Source of the DNA: Modestobacter sp. Leaf380
GTDB lineage: Bacteria; Actinomycetota; Actinomycetes; Mycobacteriales; Geodermatophilaceae
Reading direction: 5' to 3'
DNA length: 64,000 nt
Assembly: GCF_001424485.1 (NCBI RefSeq)
Contig: NZ_LMQC01000001.1
Location: 687,755 to 751,754, forward strand
Shown: piece after piece, positions 8,390 to 16,099 of the stretch
How the letters are laid out: every line of letters starts with the position of its first letter
Numbering within the stretch: position 1 is the first letter of the stretch
Made by a program: the position numbers and the translations under genes
The notes under the pieces: generated by a model
Database searches by the model: none
The model's input: the letters and a program-made list of their open reading frames with translations, nothing else
What the model was told of the DNA's origin: nothing

Positions 8390-8703
8390 GTCGGACCTCC
8401 TCGATCGGTGGGACCAGCTGCCTGCCCGGCTGCGCCCAGGCGCACACATGGCCGGTCCCTCACCCGTCGGGGTGGTCCGGCCACCGGAGACGTCGCGCTG
8501 ACCAGGTCTGCTCACCTAGCGTCGTCACCAGGACGACGACAGCCGGGACTCCTGGCTCGGTGGTCGACGTGAGCTCACGCTCCGTCACCGGTCGACGTCC
8601 GCCGACGCCGGCCCGGTCGACCCCATCCCCCGGGGACGGCCGGGCCGGCCCCGTCTCCCGCCCGGACCGGCGCCCACCACGGCCGGGCCTAGGCTGGGCG
8701 GCC
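8390..8703. other. Divergent intergenic region, 314 bp
   Basis: This stretch separates the DUF2945 gene (leftward) and the siderophore-interacting protein gene (rightward). I see no credible gene and no clear iron box of the IdeR/DmdR type (only fragments such as CACCTAGCG). Promoters for both directions must lie here but are not obvious by eye. Confidence 0.5.
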
Positions 8704-9492
8704 GTGAGCACCCCCGCCGGCCCCGACGACGGCCCCCGCCCGGTCGACGTGCTGACCGTCGTCTCGACGACGCAGGTGACCCCGGCCGTGCGCCGGGTGA
8801 CCCTCACCGGCAGCCCGGAGGCCGTGGCGGCCGCCGGCCCGACGCTGGCCCTGCTGGTGCCCCGGGTCGACGACCCCGCCCCGCGCTGGCCCGAGGTCGC
8901 CCGGGACGGCCGCATCGTGTGGCCGCAGGGCAGCCACGGGGTGAGCCTGCGCAGCTACACCGCCCGCCGGCAGGACCCCGCCACCGGTGAGGTGGACGTC
9001 GACTTCGTGCTGCACGGCGACGGACCCGCCGCGACGTGGGCCGCGGCCGCCGTCCCCGGTGCCGTGCTCGCCGTCGCCAGTGCCGCCCCGCTGGGCGACG
9101 CCCCCGCCGGGTGGCTGCTGCTGGCCGGGGACGAGACGGCCCTGCCGGCGATCTCCCGGGTGCTGGCCGCGGCCGCCCCGGACGCCCGCGGGATCGCGCT
9201 GCTGGAGGTCGCCGGCGCGGCGGAGGAGCAGCACCTGGCGCACCCGCCCGGCGTCGAGCTGCGCTGGCTGCACCGCGGGGACGCCGCCCCCGGCGAGGCC
9301 CCGCTGCTGGCCGACGCGATCGCCGCCCTGGACCGTCCCGAGGGCGAGGACCTCTTCGCCTGGGTGGCCGCCGAGTCCGCGACCGTCCGGGCCGCGCGCG
9401 CCGACCTGCGCCGCCGCTGGGGCCTGGGCCGCGGCCAGCACCACGCCATCGGCTACTGGCGCCGCGGCCGCGCCATGTCCCCCGCCGGCTGA
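8704..9492 (+). CDS. Siderophore-interacting FAD-binding protein
   Basis: Proteins of this family are FAD-dependent ferric-siderophore reductases in the cytoplasm, taking electrons from NAD(P)H or ferredoxin to release iron as Fe(II). The 262-residue protein has the FAD-binding RSYTAR motif near residue 83 and the C-terminal signature GYWRRGR, both diagnostic of the ViuB/FpuA group. The start is the GTG at 8704. An upstream in-frame ATG would add about 48 residues of non-coding character. The gene stands alone: no siderophore transporter or synthetase is nearby, so the substrate is unknown. Confidence 0.88.
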   Translation: MSTPAGPDDGPRPVDVLTVVSTTQVTPAVRRVTLTGSPEAVAAAGPTLALLVPRVDDPAPRWPEVARDGRIVWPQGSHGVSLRSYTARRQDPATGEVDVDFVLHGDGPAATWAAAAVPGAVLAVASAAPLGDAPAGWLLLAGDETALPAISRVLAAAAPDARGIALLEVAGAAEEQHLAHPPGVELRWLHRGDAAPGEAPLLADAIAALDRPEGEDLFAWVAAESATVRAARADLRRRWGLGRGQHHAIGYWRRGRAMSPAG

Positions 9493-9507
9493 GCAGCTCG
9501 CAGCGTC

Positions 9508-9526
9508 CTCACAGGTAGCGTCCAGG
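9508..9526 (+). promoter_or_regulatory. 19-bp motif shared by both two-component systems (copy 1)
   Basis: CTCACAGGTAGCGTCCAGG lies 27 bases before the response regulator start. A related 19-mer at 55704-55722 precedes the paralogous regulator, with 15 of 19 bases identical. The half-sites CACAGG and TCCAGG are 11 bases apart, the spacing expected for tandem OmpR-type binding. I infer an autoregulatory site. Confidence 0.5.
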
Positions 9527-9552
9527 ACGGCCTCAGTCGCTGGGAAGACGCT

Positions 9553-10311
9553 GTGGTCATGACGACGACGGAGCTCACGGGGGGCCGGATGACCAGCAGC
9601 ACGGGTCAGCGAGCACCCGAGGCGCGGCTGCTCGTGGTCGACGACGAGCCCAACATCCGCGAGCTGCTCTCGGCCAGCCTGCGCTACGCGGGCTTCGAGG
9701 TGGCCACCGCCGCCGACGGCCAGCAGGCCCTCGCGGTCGCCGCCCAGTTCCGCCCCGACCTCGTGGTGCTGGACGTGATGATGCCGGGCCTGGACGGCTT
9801 CGGCGTCGTCCGGCGGCTGCGGCAGAACGGCACGCACACCCCGGTGCTCTTCCTCACCGCCCGGGACGCCGCCGAGGACAAGGTCTCCGGTCTGACACTG
9901 GGTGGGGACGACTACGTCACCAAGCCCTTCAGCCTCGACGAGGTGCTGGCCCGGATCCGCGCGGTGCTGCGCCGCAGCCAGGGCGCCCGGCGCGTCGAGG
10001 AGTCCCCGCGGCTGGTGTTCGCCGACATCGAGCTGGACGAGGAGTCCCACGAGGTCGTCAAGGCCGGTGAGCTGATCAGCCTGTCGCCCACGGAGTTCAA
10101 GCTGCTGCGCTACCTGATGAGCAACCCGGGCCGGGTGCTGTCCAAGGCGCAGATCCTCGACCACGTCTGGAACTACGACTTCAACGGCGAGGCCAACGTC
10201 GTGGAGTCCTACATCTCCTACCTGCGCCGCAAGATCGACACCACCGAGCCCCGCCTGCTGCACACCCTGCGCGGCGTGGGCTACTCGCTGCGCCTGCCGC
10301 GCGGGAGCTGA
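9553..10311 (+). CDS. OmpR-family response regulator (system 1)
   Basis: A cytoplasmic DNA-binding regulator of 252 residues. The receiver domain carries VVDDEPN, the phospho-acceptor D74 in VVLDVMMPG, and K in VTKPFS. A winged-helix domain follows with TEFKLLRYLMSNPGRVLSKAQILDxVW. It resembles the TrcR/TcrA group. The start is uncertain: GTG 9553 (GGGAAG upstream), ATG 9559 or ATG 9589 (behind GGGGGG) are all in frame and change only a variable tail. The kinase gene follows after 9 bases. The paralogue at 55736 is very similar over both domains. Confidence 0.92.
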   Translation: MVMTTTELTGGRMTSSTGQRAPEARLLVVDDEPNIRELLSASLRYAGFEVATAADGQQALAVAAQFRPDLVVLDVMMPGLDGFGVVRRLRQNGTHTPVLFLTARDAAEDKVSGLTLGGDDYVTKPFSLDEVLARIRAVLRRSQGARRVEESPRLVFADIELDEESHEVVKAGELISLSPTEFKLLRYLMSNPGRVLSKAQILDHVWNYDFNGEANVVESYISYLRRKIDTTEPRLLHTLRGVGYSLRLPRGS

Positions 10312-10320
10312 GCCGCCCCC

Positions 10321-11880
10321 GTGGCCCCAGGCACGACCGACCGCACCGGGACGGGCGAGGAGCAGGACTCCTCGCCCGTCCCGGCGTCTGCTGTGGCCGA
10401 CCCCGCCCCCGCGCCGGCCCTGCACCCCCAGCGGGTGCCGCTGCGGATCACCCTGGTCACCCTGCTGGTGCTGCTGGTGACCGTCGCACTGGGCGCCACC
10501 GGGTACGTGGCGACGTCCCAGCTGCGGGACTACCTGATCGGGCAGCAGCAGGGCGAGCTGCAGACCCAGATCCAGTCCCTCGTGACCGAGCCGGCCCGGA
10601 CCCTGCAGCTGTGCTCCACCCCCTACCGCTTCGCCGGGCCCACCCTGATCGCCTGTGCCGACCGGACCGGCGGGCGGGTCGTGCAGGGCGGGGACGAGGA
10701 CCCGGACTCGCTGCCCGACGTCTCGGCGATCACCCCGAGCACCATCGACTCCTACGACGACGCGCCCTTCACCCTGGGCTCCGCCGACGGGAAGACGTCG
10801 TGGCTGCTGGTGTCGGAGCAGCTGACCGACGACACGGTGGTGGTCGCGGGCATCGACCTGTCCGGTGACCAGCGCGCGCTGGGCCGGCTGATCCTGGTCC
10901 AGCTGATCGTCGGTGCCCTGGTCCTGGTGGTGCTCGGCGTCGCCGGGTACCTGCTGGTGCGCAACTCGCTGCGTCCCCTCGTGGACGTCGAGCACACCGC
11001 CGCTGCGATCGCCGCCGGCGACCTCTCCCGCCGGGTGCCCGCGGGCGACGACCGCACCGAGGTCGGCCGGCTGTCTCAGGCGCTCAACGGCATGCTCACC
11101 CGGATCGAGGGCGCGTTCCAGGCCCAGTCCCGCTCGGAGGAGCAGGCCCGGGCCTCGGAGACCCGGATGCGCCGCTTCGTCGCCGACGCCAGCCACGAGC
11201 TGCGCACGCCGCTGACCTCGATCCGCGGCTTCGCCGAGCTGTACCGGCACGGCGCTGCCGGCGGTGTGGGCGGGGACGACCCGGAGACCGCGCGCATGAT
11301 GGCCCGGATCGAGGCCGAGGCGACCCGGATGGGCATGCTGGTCGAGGACCTGCTGCAGCTGGCCCGCCTGGACCAGCAGCGCCCGGTGGCCGCCCTGCCG
11401 GTGGACCTCGAGGAGGTCGCCGGGGACGCCGTGCACGACGCCCGGGCGGTCCAGCCCGACCGGACCGTCGAGCTGGTGCTCGACGACTCGCTCACCGACG
11501 TCCCCGTCGTCCTCGGTGACGAGGGCCGGTTGCGGCAGGTGGTCGGCAACCTGGTCACCAACGCCCTCACCCACACCCCGGTCGACGCCCGGGTCACCGT
11601 CCGGCTGTCCGAGGAACCGGGCGACCCCGACGCGGTCACCGTGTCGGTCACCGACGAGGGCCCCGGCCTGTCCGCAGCCGACGCCGAGCGGGTCTTCGAG
11701 CGGTTCTACCGCGCCGACGCCTCCCGCACCCGGGCCGCCGGCGGCACCGGGCTCGGCCTGTCGATCGTGTCCTCGCTGGTCGCCGCGCACGGCGGCACGG
11801 TCACCCTCACCACGGCACCCGGGCAGGGGGCGACCTTCGCCGTCCGGCTGCCGCGGACCGGGCCGGAGGGCGCCGTCTGA
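10321..11880 (+). CDS. Sensor histidine kinase (system 1)
   Basis: A membrane sensor kinase, 519 residues from the GTG at 10321. Membrane segments lie at about 41-63 and 190-214 with an extracytoplasmic sensor region between. A HAMP linker follows, then HisKA with H292 in DASHELRTPLTSIRGFAEL and HATPase with N-box NLVTNALTHTP and G-boxes DEGPGL and GTGLGLSIV. It should phosphorylate the regulator encoded just upstream. The signal is unknown. A perfect 17-bp hairpin spans codons 9-22, so the real start may be the GTG at 10393 or 10435. Both lie before the first membrane segment. Confidence 0.92.
   Translation: MAPGTTDRTGTGEEQDSSPVPASAVADPAPAPALHPQRVPLRITLVTLLVLLVTVALGATGYVATSQLRDYLIGQQQGELQTQIQSLVTEPARTLQLCSTPYRFAGPTLIACADRTGGRVVQGGDEDPDSLPDVSAITPSTIDSYDDAPFTLGSADGKTSWLLVSEQLTDDTVVVAGIDLSGDQRALGRLILVQLIVGALVLVVLGVAGYLLVRNSLRPLVDVEHTAAAIAAGDLSRRVPAGDDRTEVGRLSQALNGMLTRIEGAFQAQSRSEEQARASETRMRRFVADASHELRTPLTSIRGFAELYRHGAAGGVGGDDPETARMMARIEAEATRMGMLVEDLLQLARLDQQRPVAALPVDLEEVAGDAVHDARAVQPDRTVELVLDDSLTDVPVVLGDEGRLRQVVGNLVTNALTHTPVDARVTVRLSEEPGDPDAVTVSVTDEGPGLSAADAERVFERFYRADASRTRAAGGTGLGLSIVSSLVAAHGGTVTLTTAPGQGATFAVRLPRTGPEGAV
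10346..10384 (+). terminator. Perfect 17-bp hairpin at the RR-kinase junction
   Basis: The arms 10346-10362 and 10368-10384 pair without mismatch around a 5-base loop. The position, 35 bases past the regulator stop, is that of an attenuating terminator. It falls inside the longest reading of the kinase gene. Confidence 0.65.
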
Positions 11881-11914
11881 CCCCGGCCGACCGGCCGGGG
11901 GATACGGTCCGACG

Positions 11915-12625
11915 GTGATCCCCGAGAGCAGCTACGACCCCGAGCTGATGGCCGCCGTCACCGAGCTGGGCAGCGCCCTGCGGGAGCTGGTGGGCGTCTC
12001 GGTGGCCACCACGGTCGGCCCCGACGAGCTGCGCGCGGCTGCGGCCCGGGCCCGGGAGATCACCGCCGAGCTCGGGGCCGCGACCCGGGAGCGCACCCGG
12101 CTGCCGGTGCTGGACGACCCGATCGCGTTCCGTCGGGTGTTCTCCCCGGTCACCGGGGTCGGCAGCGCGATCGCCCCGCCGTTGCGGGTGCGCCGCACCG
12201 AGGACGGCGGGGTACAGGCCGAGGCCACCCTGGGTCTGCAGTACGAGGGGCCGCCCGGGTTCCTGCACGGCGGGATGAGCGGGCTGCTCATGGACCAGAT
12301 GCTGGGTGCCGCCGCGATCGCCGGGAACCGCTGGGGCATGACCGCGCACCTGGCCCTGGACTACCGCGGCCCGGTGCCGCTGGACACCCCGCTGGTCCTG
12401 CGCGCCCGGGTCACCGAGGAGCAGGGCCGCAAGACCCTCATCGGCGGCAGCATCGCCACCGCGGCCCACCCCGACCGGGCGCTGGTCGAGGTGTCCGGGG
12501 TCTTCGTGACCCCGCGCGAGGAGAAGATGGGCGACTACTTCGGCGCGATCACCGACGCCGCGGGGAGGCACGCGCCGCCCGGCCGGGCCACCGACGCGAC
12601 CGCCCTGCACGGGGACGGGGCCTGA
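11915..12625 (+). CDS. PaaI-type hotdog-fold thioesterase
   Basis: A 236-residue protein with a hotdog domain in its C-terminal two thirds. The active-site loop PPGFLHGGMSGLLMDQMLG carries the HGG motif of PaaI/YbgC-like acyl-CoA thioesterases, and LDYRGPVPLDTPLVLRARV is the typical second strand pair. The first 80 residues are helical and add to the usual 140-residue fold. I chose the GTG at 11915 since upstream sequence belongs to the kinase gene. Its stop shares one base with the cysQ start, so it is probably first in a thioesterase-cysQ-cysDN transcript. Substrate unknown. Confidence 0.82.
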   Translation: MIPESSYDPELMAAVTELGSALRELVGVSVATTVGPDELRAAAARAREITAELGAATRERTRLPVLDDPIAFRRVFSPVTGVGSAIAPPLRVRRTEDGGVQAEATLGLQYEGPPGFLHGGMSGLLMDQMLGAAAIAGNRWGMTAHLALDYRGPVPLDTPLVLRARVTEEQGRKTLIGGSIATAAHPDRALVEVSGVFVTPREEKMGDYFGAITDAAGRHAPPGRATDATALHGDGA

Positions 12626-13386
12626 TGCCCGCCGCCACCGAGCTCACCGACGTCCAGGTCGCGGCGCTGGCCGCCCGGGCCGCCGCCGACGTGCTGCTGC
12701 CGCTGCGCGAGGCCGGGGAGCTGCACGAGGCGACCCTCGGGGACGCCGGGGACGCCGCCGCGCAGCGGGCCATCGCCGCCGTCCTCGCCCAGCACCGCCC
12801 GGGGGACGCCGTGTTCAGCGAGGAGGCCGTGGACGACCCGGCCCGGCTGTCGGCCGACCGGGTCTGGATCGTCGACCCGCTGGACGGCACCCGGGAGTAC
12901 CGCTCCGGGGACCGCCGGGACTGGGCGGTGCACGTGGCCCTGTGGGAGCGGGACGCCGGCGACCTGACGGCGGCCGCCGTGGGGCTGCCGGCCTACGGCG
13001 AGGTGCTGACCACCTCGCCGGCGCCCGTCGTCCCACCGGTGCCGGAGGGGCCGCTGCGGGTCACCGTCTCGCGCAGCCGGCCCCCGGCGGAGGCCCGGGC
13101 CGCGGCGGAGGCGCTGGGCGCGGTGCTGGTGCCGCTGGGCTCGGCGGGCTACAAGACGCTGGCCGTGGTGCGCGGGGAGGCCGACGCCTACGTCCACGCC
13201 GGCGGGATGTACCAGTGGGACTCGGCTGCGCCGGTCGCCGTGGCGCGCGCCGCGGGGCTGTTCACCTCCCGCCTGGACGGGTCGCCGCTGGTCTACAACA
13301 CGGCGGAGGCCTGGCTGCCCGACCTCGTCGTCTGCCGCCCGGAGCTGGCCGGACGGGTGCTGGCGGCGGTCCGACCAGGGGCATGA
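12625..13386 (+). CDS. cysQ: 3'(2'),5'-bisphosphate nucleotidase, CysQ-like
   Basis: CysQ removes the 3'-phosphate of PAP or PAPS, metal-dependent and Li-sensitive, keeping sulfate assimilation flowing. The 253-residue protein belongs to the inositol monophosphatase superfamily. FSEEAVDD near 65-71 and DPLDGT at 84-89 supply metal ligands, with WDSAAP near 197 closing the site. The ATG overlaps the previous stop by one base. Location immediately before cysD supports CysQ over a general inositol phosphatase. Confidence 0.88.
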   Translation: MPAATELTDVQVAALAARAAADVLLPLREAGELHEATLGDAGDAAAQRAIAAVLAQHRPGDAVFSEEAVDDPARLSADRVWIVDPLDGTREYRSGDRRDWAVHVALWERDAGDLTAAAVGLPAYGEVLTTSPAPVVPPVPEGPLRVTVSRSRPPAEARAAAEALGAVLVPLGSAGYKTLAVVRGEADAYVHAGGMYQWDSAAPVAVARAAGLFTSRLDGSPLVYNTAEAWLPDLVVCRPELAGRVLAAVRPGA

Positions 13387-13406
13387 GCGAGACTGGTCGA
13401 CGCAAT

Positions 13407-13425
13407 CCCCACCTGAGTGGTGGGG
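13407..13425 (+). promoter_or_regulatory. 7-bp hairpin over the cysD start region
   Basis: CCCCACC (13407-13413) pairs with GGTGGGG (13419-13425) and directly abuts the ATG at 13426. It could hide that start or act as a small operator. It is one reason to consider the later GTG at 13471. Confidence 0.4.
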
Positions 13426-14379
13426 ATGGACCGTCCGTCCGCCGTCCTCGAGCCCCCGGAGCACCCGCGCGTGAGCACCGTTGACCACCGGCTGACCCAG
13501 CTGCAGACCCTCGAGGCAGAGTCGATCCACGTGATCCGCGAGGTCGCCGCCGAGCTCGAACGCCCGGTGCTGCTCTTCAGCGGCGGCAAGGACTCCATCG
13601 TCATGCTGGAGCTGGCCCGCAAGGCCTTCGCCCCGGCCCGCATCCCGTTCCCGGTCATGCACGTGGACACCGGGCTGAACTTCCCCGAGGTGCTCGCCTT
13701 CCGGGACCGCCGGGTCGCCGAGCTGGGCGTGGAGCTCGTGGTGGCCTCGGTGCCCGACGCGATCGCCGCCGGCACGGTCAAGCAGGAGCCCAACGGCTCC
13801 CGCAACCGGATCCAGACCCCGGTGCTGCTGGACGCGGTCGAGCAGCACGGGTTCACCGCGCTGTTCGGCGGAGCCCGCCGCGACGAGGACAAGGCCCGGG
13901 CCAAGGAGCGGGTGTTCAGCTTCCGCGACGAGTTCGGCCAGTGGGACCCCAAGAACCAGCGCCCCGAGCTCTGGGACCTCTACAACGGCCGGATCCACCT
14001 CGGTGAGTCGATCCGGGTGTTCCCGCTGTCGAACTGGACCGAGCTGGACATCTGGTCCTACATCGCGCACTGCGACATCGCGATCCCCGAGCTGTACCTG
14101 GCCGCCGAGCGGGACGTCGTCGACCGCGGCGGCATGCTCTACGCGGTCAACGAGTTCATCACCCCGCGCGAGGGCGAGCAGGTCACCCGGGAGTCGGTGC
14201 GCTACCGCACCGTCGGGGACGCGAACCTCACCGCGGCGGTCCGCTCCACCGCCGTCACCGTCGAGGAGGTCATCGCCGAGATCGCGGTGACCCGGCTGAC
14301 CGAGCGCGGCGCCACCCGCGGCGACGACAAGGTCAGCGACGCCGCGATGGAGGACCGGAAGAAGGAGGGCTACTTCTGA
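13426..14379 (+). CDS. cysD: Sulfate adenylyltransferase subunit 2
   Basis: CysD is the catalytic PP-loop subunit of ATP sulfurylase, forming adenosine 5'-phosphosulfate from ATP and sulfate with the GTPase CysN. The PP-loop FSGGKDS is near residues 51-57, preceded by LEAESIHVIREVAAE and followed by MHVDTGLNFPE, all as in classical CysD. The end DRKKEGYF is also conserved. Three starts compete: GTG 13417, ATG 13426 and GTG 13471. Homology with CysD begins at VDHRLTQLQ, just after 13471, and GGAG lies 10 bases before it, so the shorter form may be right. It is downstream of cysQ, and cysN follows after 283 bases. Confidence 0.95.
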   Translation: MDRPSAVLEPPEHPRVSTVDHRLTQLQTLEAESIHVIREVAAELERPVLLFSGGKDSIVMLELARKAFAPARIPFPVMHVDTGLNFPEVLAFRDRRVAELGVELVVASVPDAIAAGTVKQEPNGSRNRIQTPVLLDAVEQHGFTALFGGARRDEDKARAKERVFSFRDEFGQWDPKNQRPELWDLYNGRIHLGESIRVFPLSNWTELDIWSYIAHCDIAIPELYLAAERDVVDRGGMLYAVNEFITPREGEQVTRESVRYRTVGDANLTAAVRSTAVTVEEVIAEIAVTRLTERGATRGDDKVSDAAMEDRKKEGYF

Positions 14380-14648
14380 TGGCCCGCCCGACCCCGACGT
14401 CGCCGGCGCCTGAGCAGCCAGCGCACCAGCCCGACCAGCAGCGCGACGCCCAGCAGCCAGCCCACCACCTCGGGCACACCGGGGCCCAGCGGGGCGTGGA
14501 AGGCCGCGTCCAGACCGCGGCTGACCAGCACGGTCAGCCCGTAGCCCACCAGGTACCCGACCACCACGACCAGCAGGCCGGGGACCAGCGGGGCGAAGAA
14601 CACCAGGTGAGCGTCCGCCGGTCTCCCCTCCCCCGCCAGCCCGAGCAC
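14370..14648 (-). CDS. Small two-span membrane protein encoded antisense between cysD and cysN
   Basis: A 92-residue frame on the opposite strand fills the space between cysD and cysN and overlaps the cysD end by 10 bases. It has two hydrophobic spans (PLVPGLLVVVVGYLVGYGLTV and VGWLLGVALLVGLVRWLL) separated by a short loop and ends in a cluster of Arg. Third codon positions are almost all G or C, as in real genes here, and the + strand reading is Gln/His-rich nonsense. I do not recognise a family. No strong ribosome site is seen; the ATG at 14648 or a GTG about 14 codons on could start it. It may be a real gene nested in an operon. Confidence 0.55.
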   Translation of the reverse strand: MLGLAGEGRPADAHLVFFAPLVPGLLVVVVGYLVGYGLTVLVSRGLDAAFHAPLGPGVPEVVGWLLGVALLVGLVRWLLRRRRRRGRAGHQK

Positions 14649-14662
14649 CAGGAGGTGGCCGC

Positions 14663-15964
14663 GTGAGCGCCCCCGAGATCCACGACGAGCTCGCCACCGC
14701 CGCGGCCGAGATCGCCACCGCCCGCAAGGACATCCTGCGGATCGCCACTGCCGGCTCCGTCGACGACGGCAAGTCCACCCTGATCGGCCGGCTGCTCTAC
14801 GACTCCAAGGCCGTCTTCGAGGACCAGTACGAGGCGATCTCCCGGGCCAGCCGCGGCGACCACGTCGACCTGTCGCTGCTCACCGACGGCCTGCGCGCCG
14901 AGCGGGAGCAGGGCATCACCATCGACGTCGCCTACCGGTACTTCACCACCCCACGGCGCACGTTCGTTCTGGCCGACACCCCCGGACACGTGCAGTACAC
15001 CCGCAACATGGTCACCGGCGCCTCCACCGCGGACCTGGCCATCGTGCTGGTCGACGCCCGCAAGGGCGTGCTGGAGCAGTCCCGCCGGCACGCCTACCTG
15101 GCCTCGCTGCTGCGGGTCCCGCACCTGGTGGTCGCGGTCAACAAGATGGACCTCGTCGACTGGTCGCAGGACGTCTTCACCCCCATCCGGGAGGAGTTCA
15201 CCGCCTTCGCGGCCCTGCTCGACGTCCCGGACCTGACCGTCGTCCCGATCTCGGCGCTGGCCGGGGACAACGTGGTGACGCCGTCGGAGCGGATGCCCTG
15301 GTACGACGGCCCGTCGCTGCTGCACCACCTGGAGCACGTCGAGGTGGCCAGCGACGTGAACTTCGACGACGTCCGGTTCCCGGTGCAGTACGTGATCCGG
15401 CCGCAGTCCGACGCGCACCGGGACTACCGGGGCTACGCCGGCACGGTGGCCAGCGGCGTGCTGCGTCCCGGCGACGAGGTGCAGGTGCTGCCCTCGGGCC
15501 GGACGACGACGATCGCCGCGATCGACGGGCCCGCCGGACCGGTGGACGAGGCCTTCCCGCCGATGGCGGTGACCGTGCGGCTGGCCGACGACGTCGACGT
15601 CTCCCGCGGGGACCTGCTGTGCCGCCCCGACGGCGCACCGACGGTGACCCAGGACCTGGAGGCGGTGGTCTGCTGGATGACCGACGAGCCGCTGCGCGCC
15701 CGGCAGAAGCTGGCGGTCAAGCACACCACCCGCTCGGTGCGGGCCGTGGTGAAGGCCCTGCACCACCGCCTGGACGTCAACACCCTGGAGCCCGACGCCG
15801 AGGCCACCGAACTGGGTCTCAACGACATCGGCCGGGTCACCCTGCGCACCACGCAGCCGCTGTTCGTCGACGACTACCGGCACAACCGGGCGACCGGCCG
15901 GTTCATCCTGGTCGACGAGGCCACCAACGCCACCGTCGCCGCCGGGATGATCACCGCCGTCTGA
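14663..15964 (+). CDS. cysN: Sulfate adenylyltransferase subunit 1 (GTPase)
   Basis: CysN is an EF-Tu-like GTPase whose GTP hydrolysis drives APS formation by CysD. In 433 residues it has the G1 loop GSVDDGKST (31-39), G3 DTPGH, G4 NKMD and the following beta-barrel domains. The start is the GTG at 14663 with AGGAGG about 8 bases before. Unlike mycobacterial CysNC it has no C-terminal APS-kinase domain, so PAPS must be made by a separate CysC or the pathway runs through APS reductase. It closes the cysQDN set. Confidence 0.95.
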   Translation: MSAPEIHDELATAAAEIATARKDILRIATAGSVDDGKSTLIGRLLYDSKAVFEDQYEAISRASRGDHVDLSLLTDGLRAEREQGITIDVAYRYFTTPRRTFVLADTPGHVQYTRNMVTGASTADLAIVLVDARKGVLEQSRRHAYLASLLRVPHLVVAVNKMDLVDWSQDVFTPIREEFTAFAALLDVPDLTVVPISALAGDNVVTPSERMPWYDGPSLLHHLEHVEVASDVNFDDVRFPVQYVIRPQSDAHRDYRGYAGTVASGVLRPGDEVQVLPSGRTTTIAAIDGPAGPVDEAFPPMAVTVRLADDVDVSRGDLLCRPDGAPTVTQDLEAVVCWMTDEPLRARQKLAVKHTTRSVRAVVKALHHRLDVNTLEPDAEATELGLNDIGRVTLRTTQPLFVDDYRHNRATGRFILVDEATNATVAAGMITAV

Positions 15965-15989
15965 CGCTGACGACCCGTCGCCCCCTCTC

Positions 15990-16079
15990 CCCGCTGGGTG
16001 GCTCAGCCACCGGACAGGGGGACGAGCCGCCGTCGACGGTGGCTCATCCCCCTGCTGGACGGTCCAGCCACCCAGCGGG
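15990..16079. repeat. 90-bp nested palindrome after cysN
   Basis: The outer arms 15990-16003 and 16066-16079 pair perfectly over 14 bases. Inner arms 16015-16022/16047-16054, 16024-16028/16041-16045 and 16030-16034/16035-16039 share the same centre at 16034.5. A further small palindrome, GGTGGCT-C-AGCCACC, lies at 15997-16011. It sits between convergent cysN and coxM, so it may terminate both. Its size and nesting are more than a simple terminator needs. Confidence 0.8.
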
Positions 16080-16099
16080 AAGGGGGTGGCTGGGTGGGG

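Noticed and set aside
8500-8703. Possible IdeR/DmdR iron box before the siderophore-interacting protein
   Set aside because: Only short fragments such as CACCTAGCG and CCTAGGCTGG are present; no 19-base symmetrical iron box can be built.
8689-11790. Long leftward frame opposite the siderophore protein and two-component genes
   Set aside because: No family motif, Gly/Asp/His-rich throughout, and mirror of real genes.
16086-16099. Further extension of the coxM protein beyond 16100
   Set aside because: The stop codon at the end of coxM is clear and the following bases belong to the palindrome flank.
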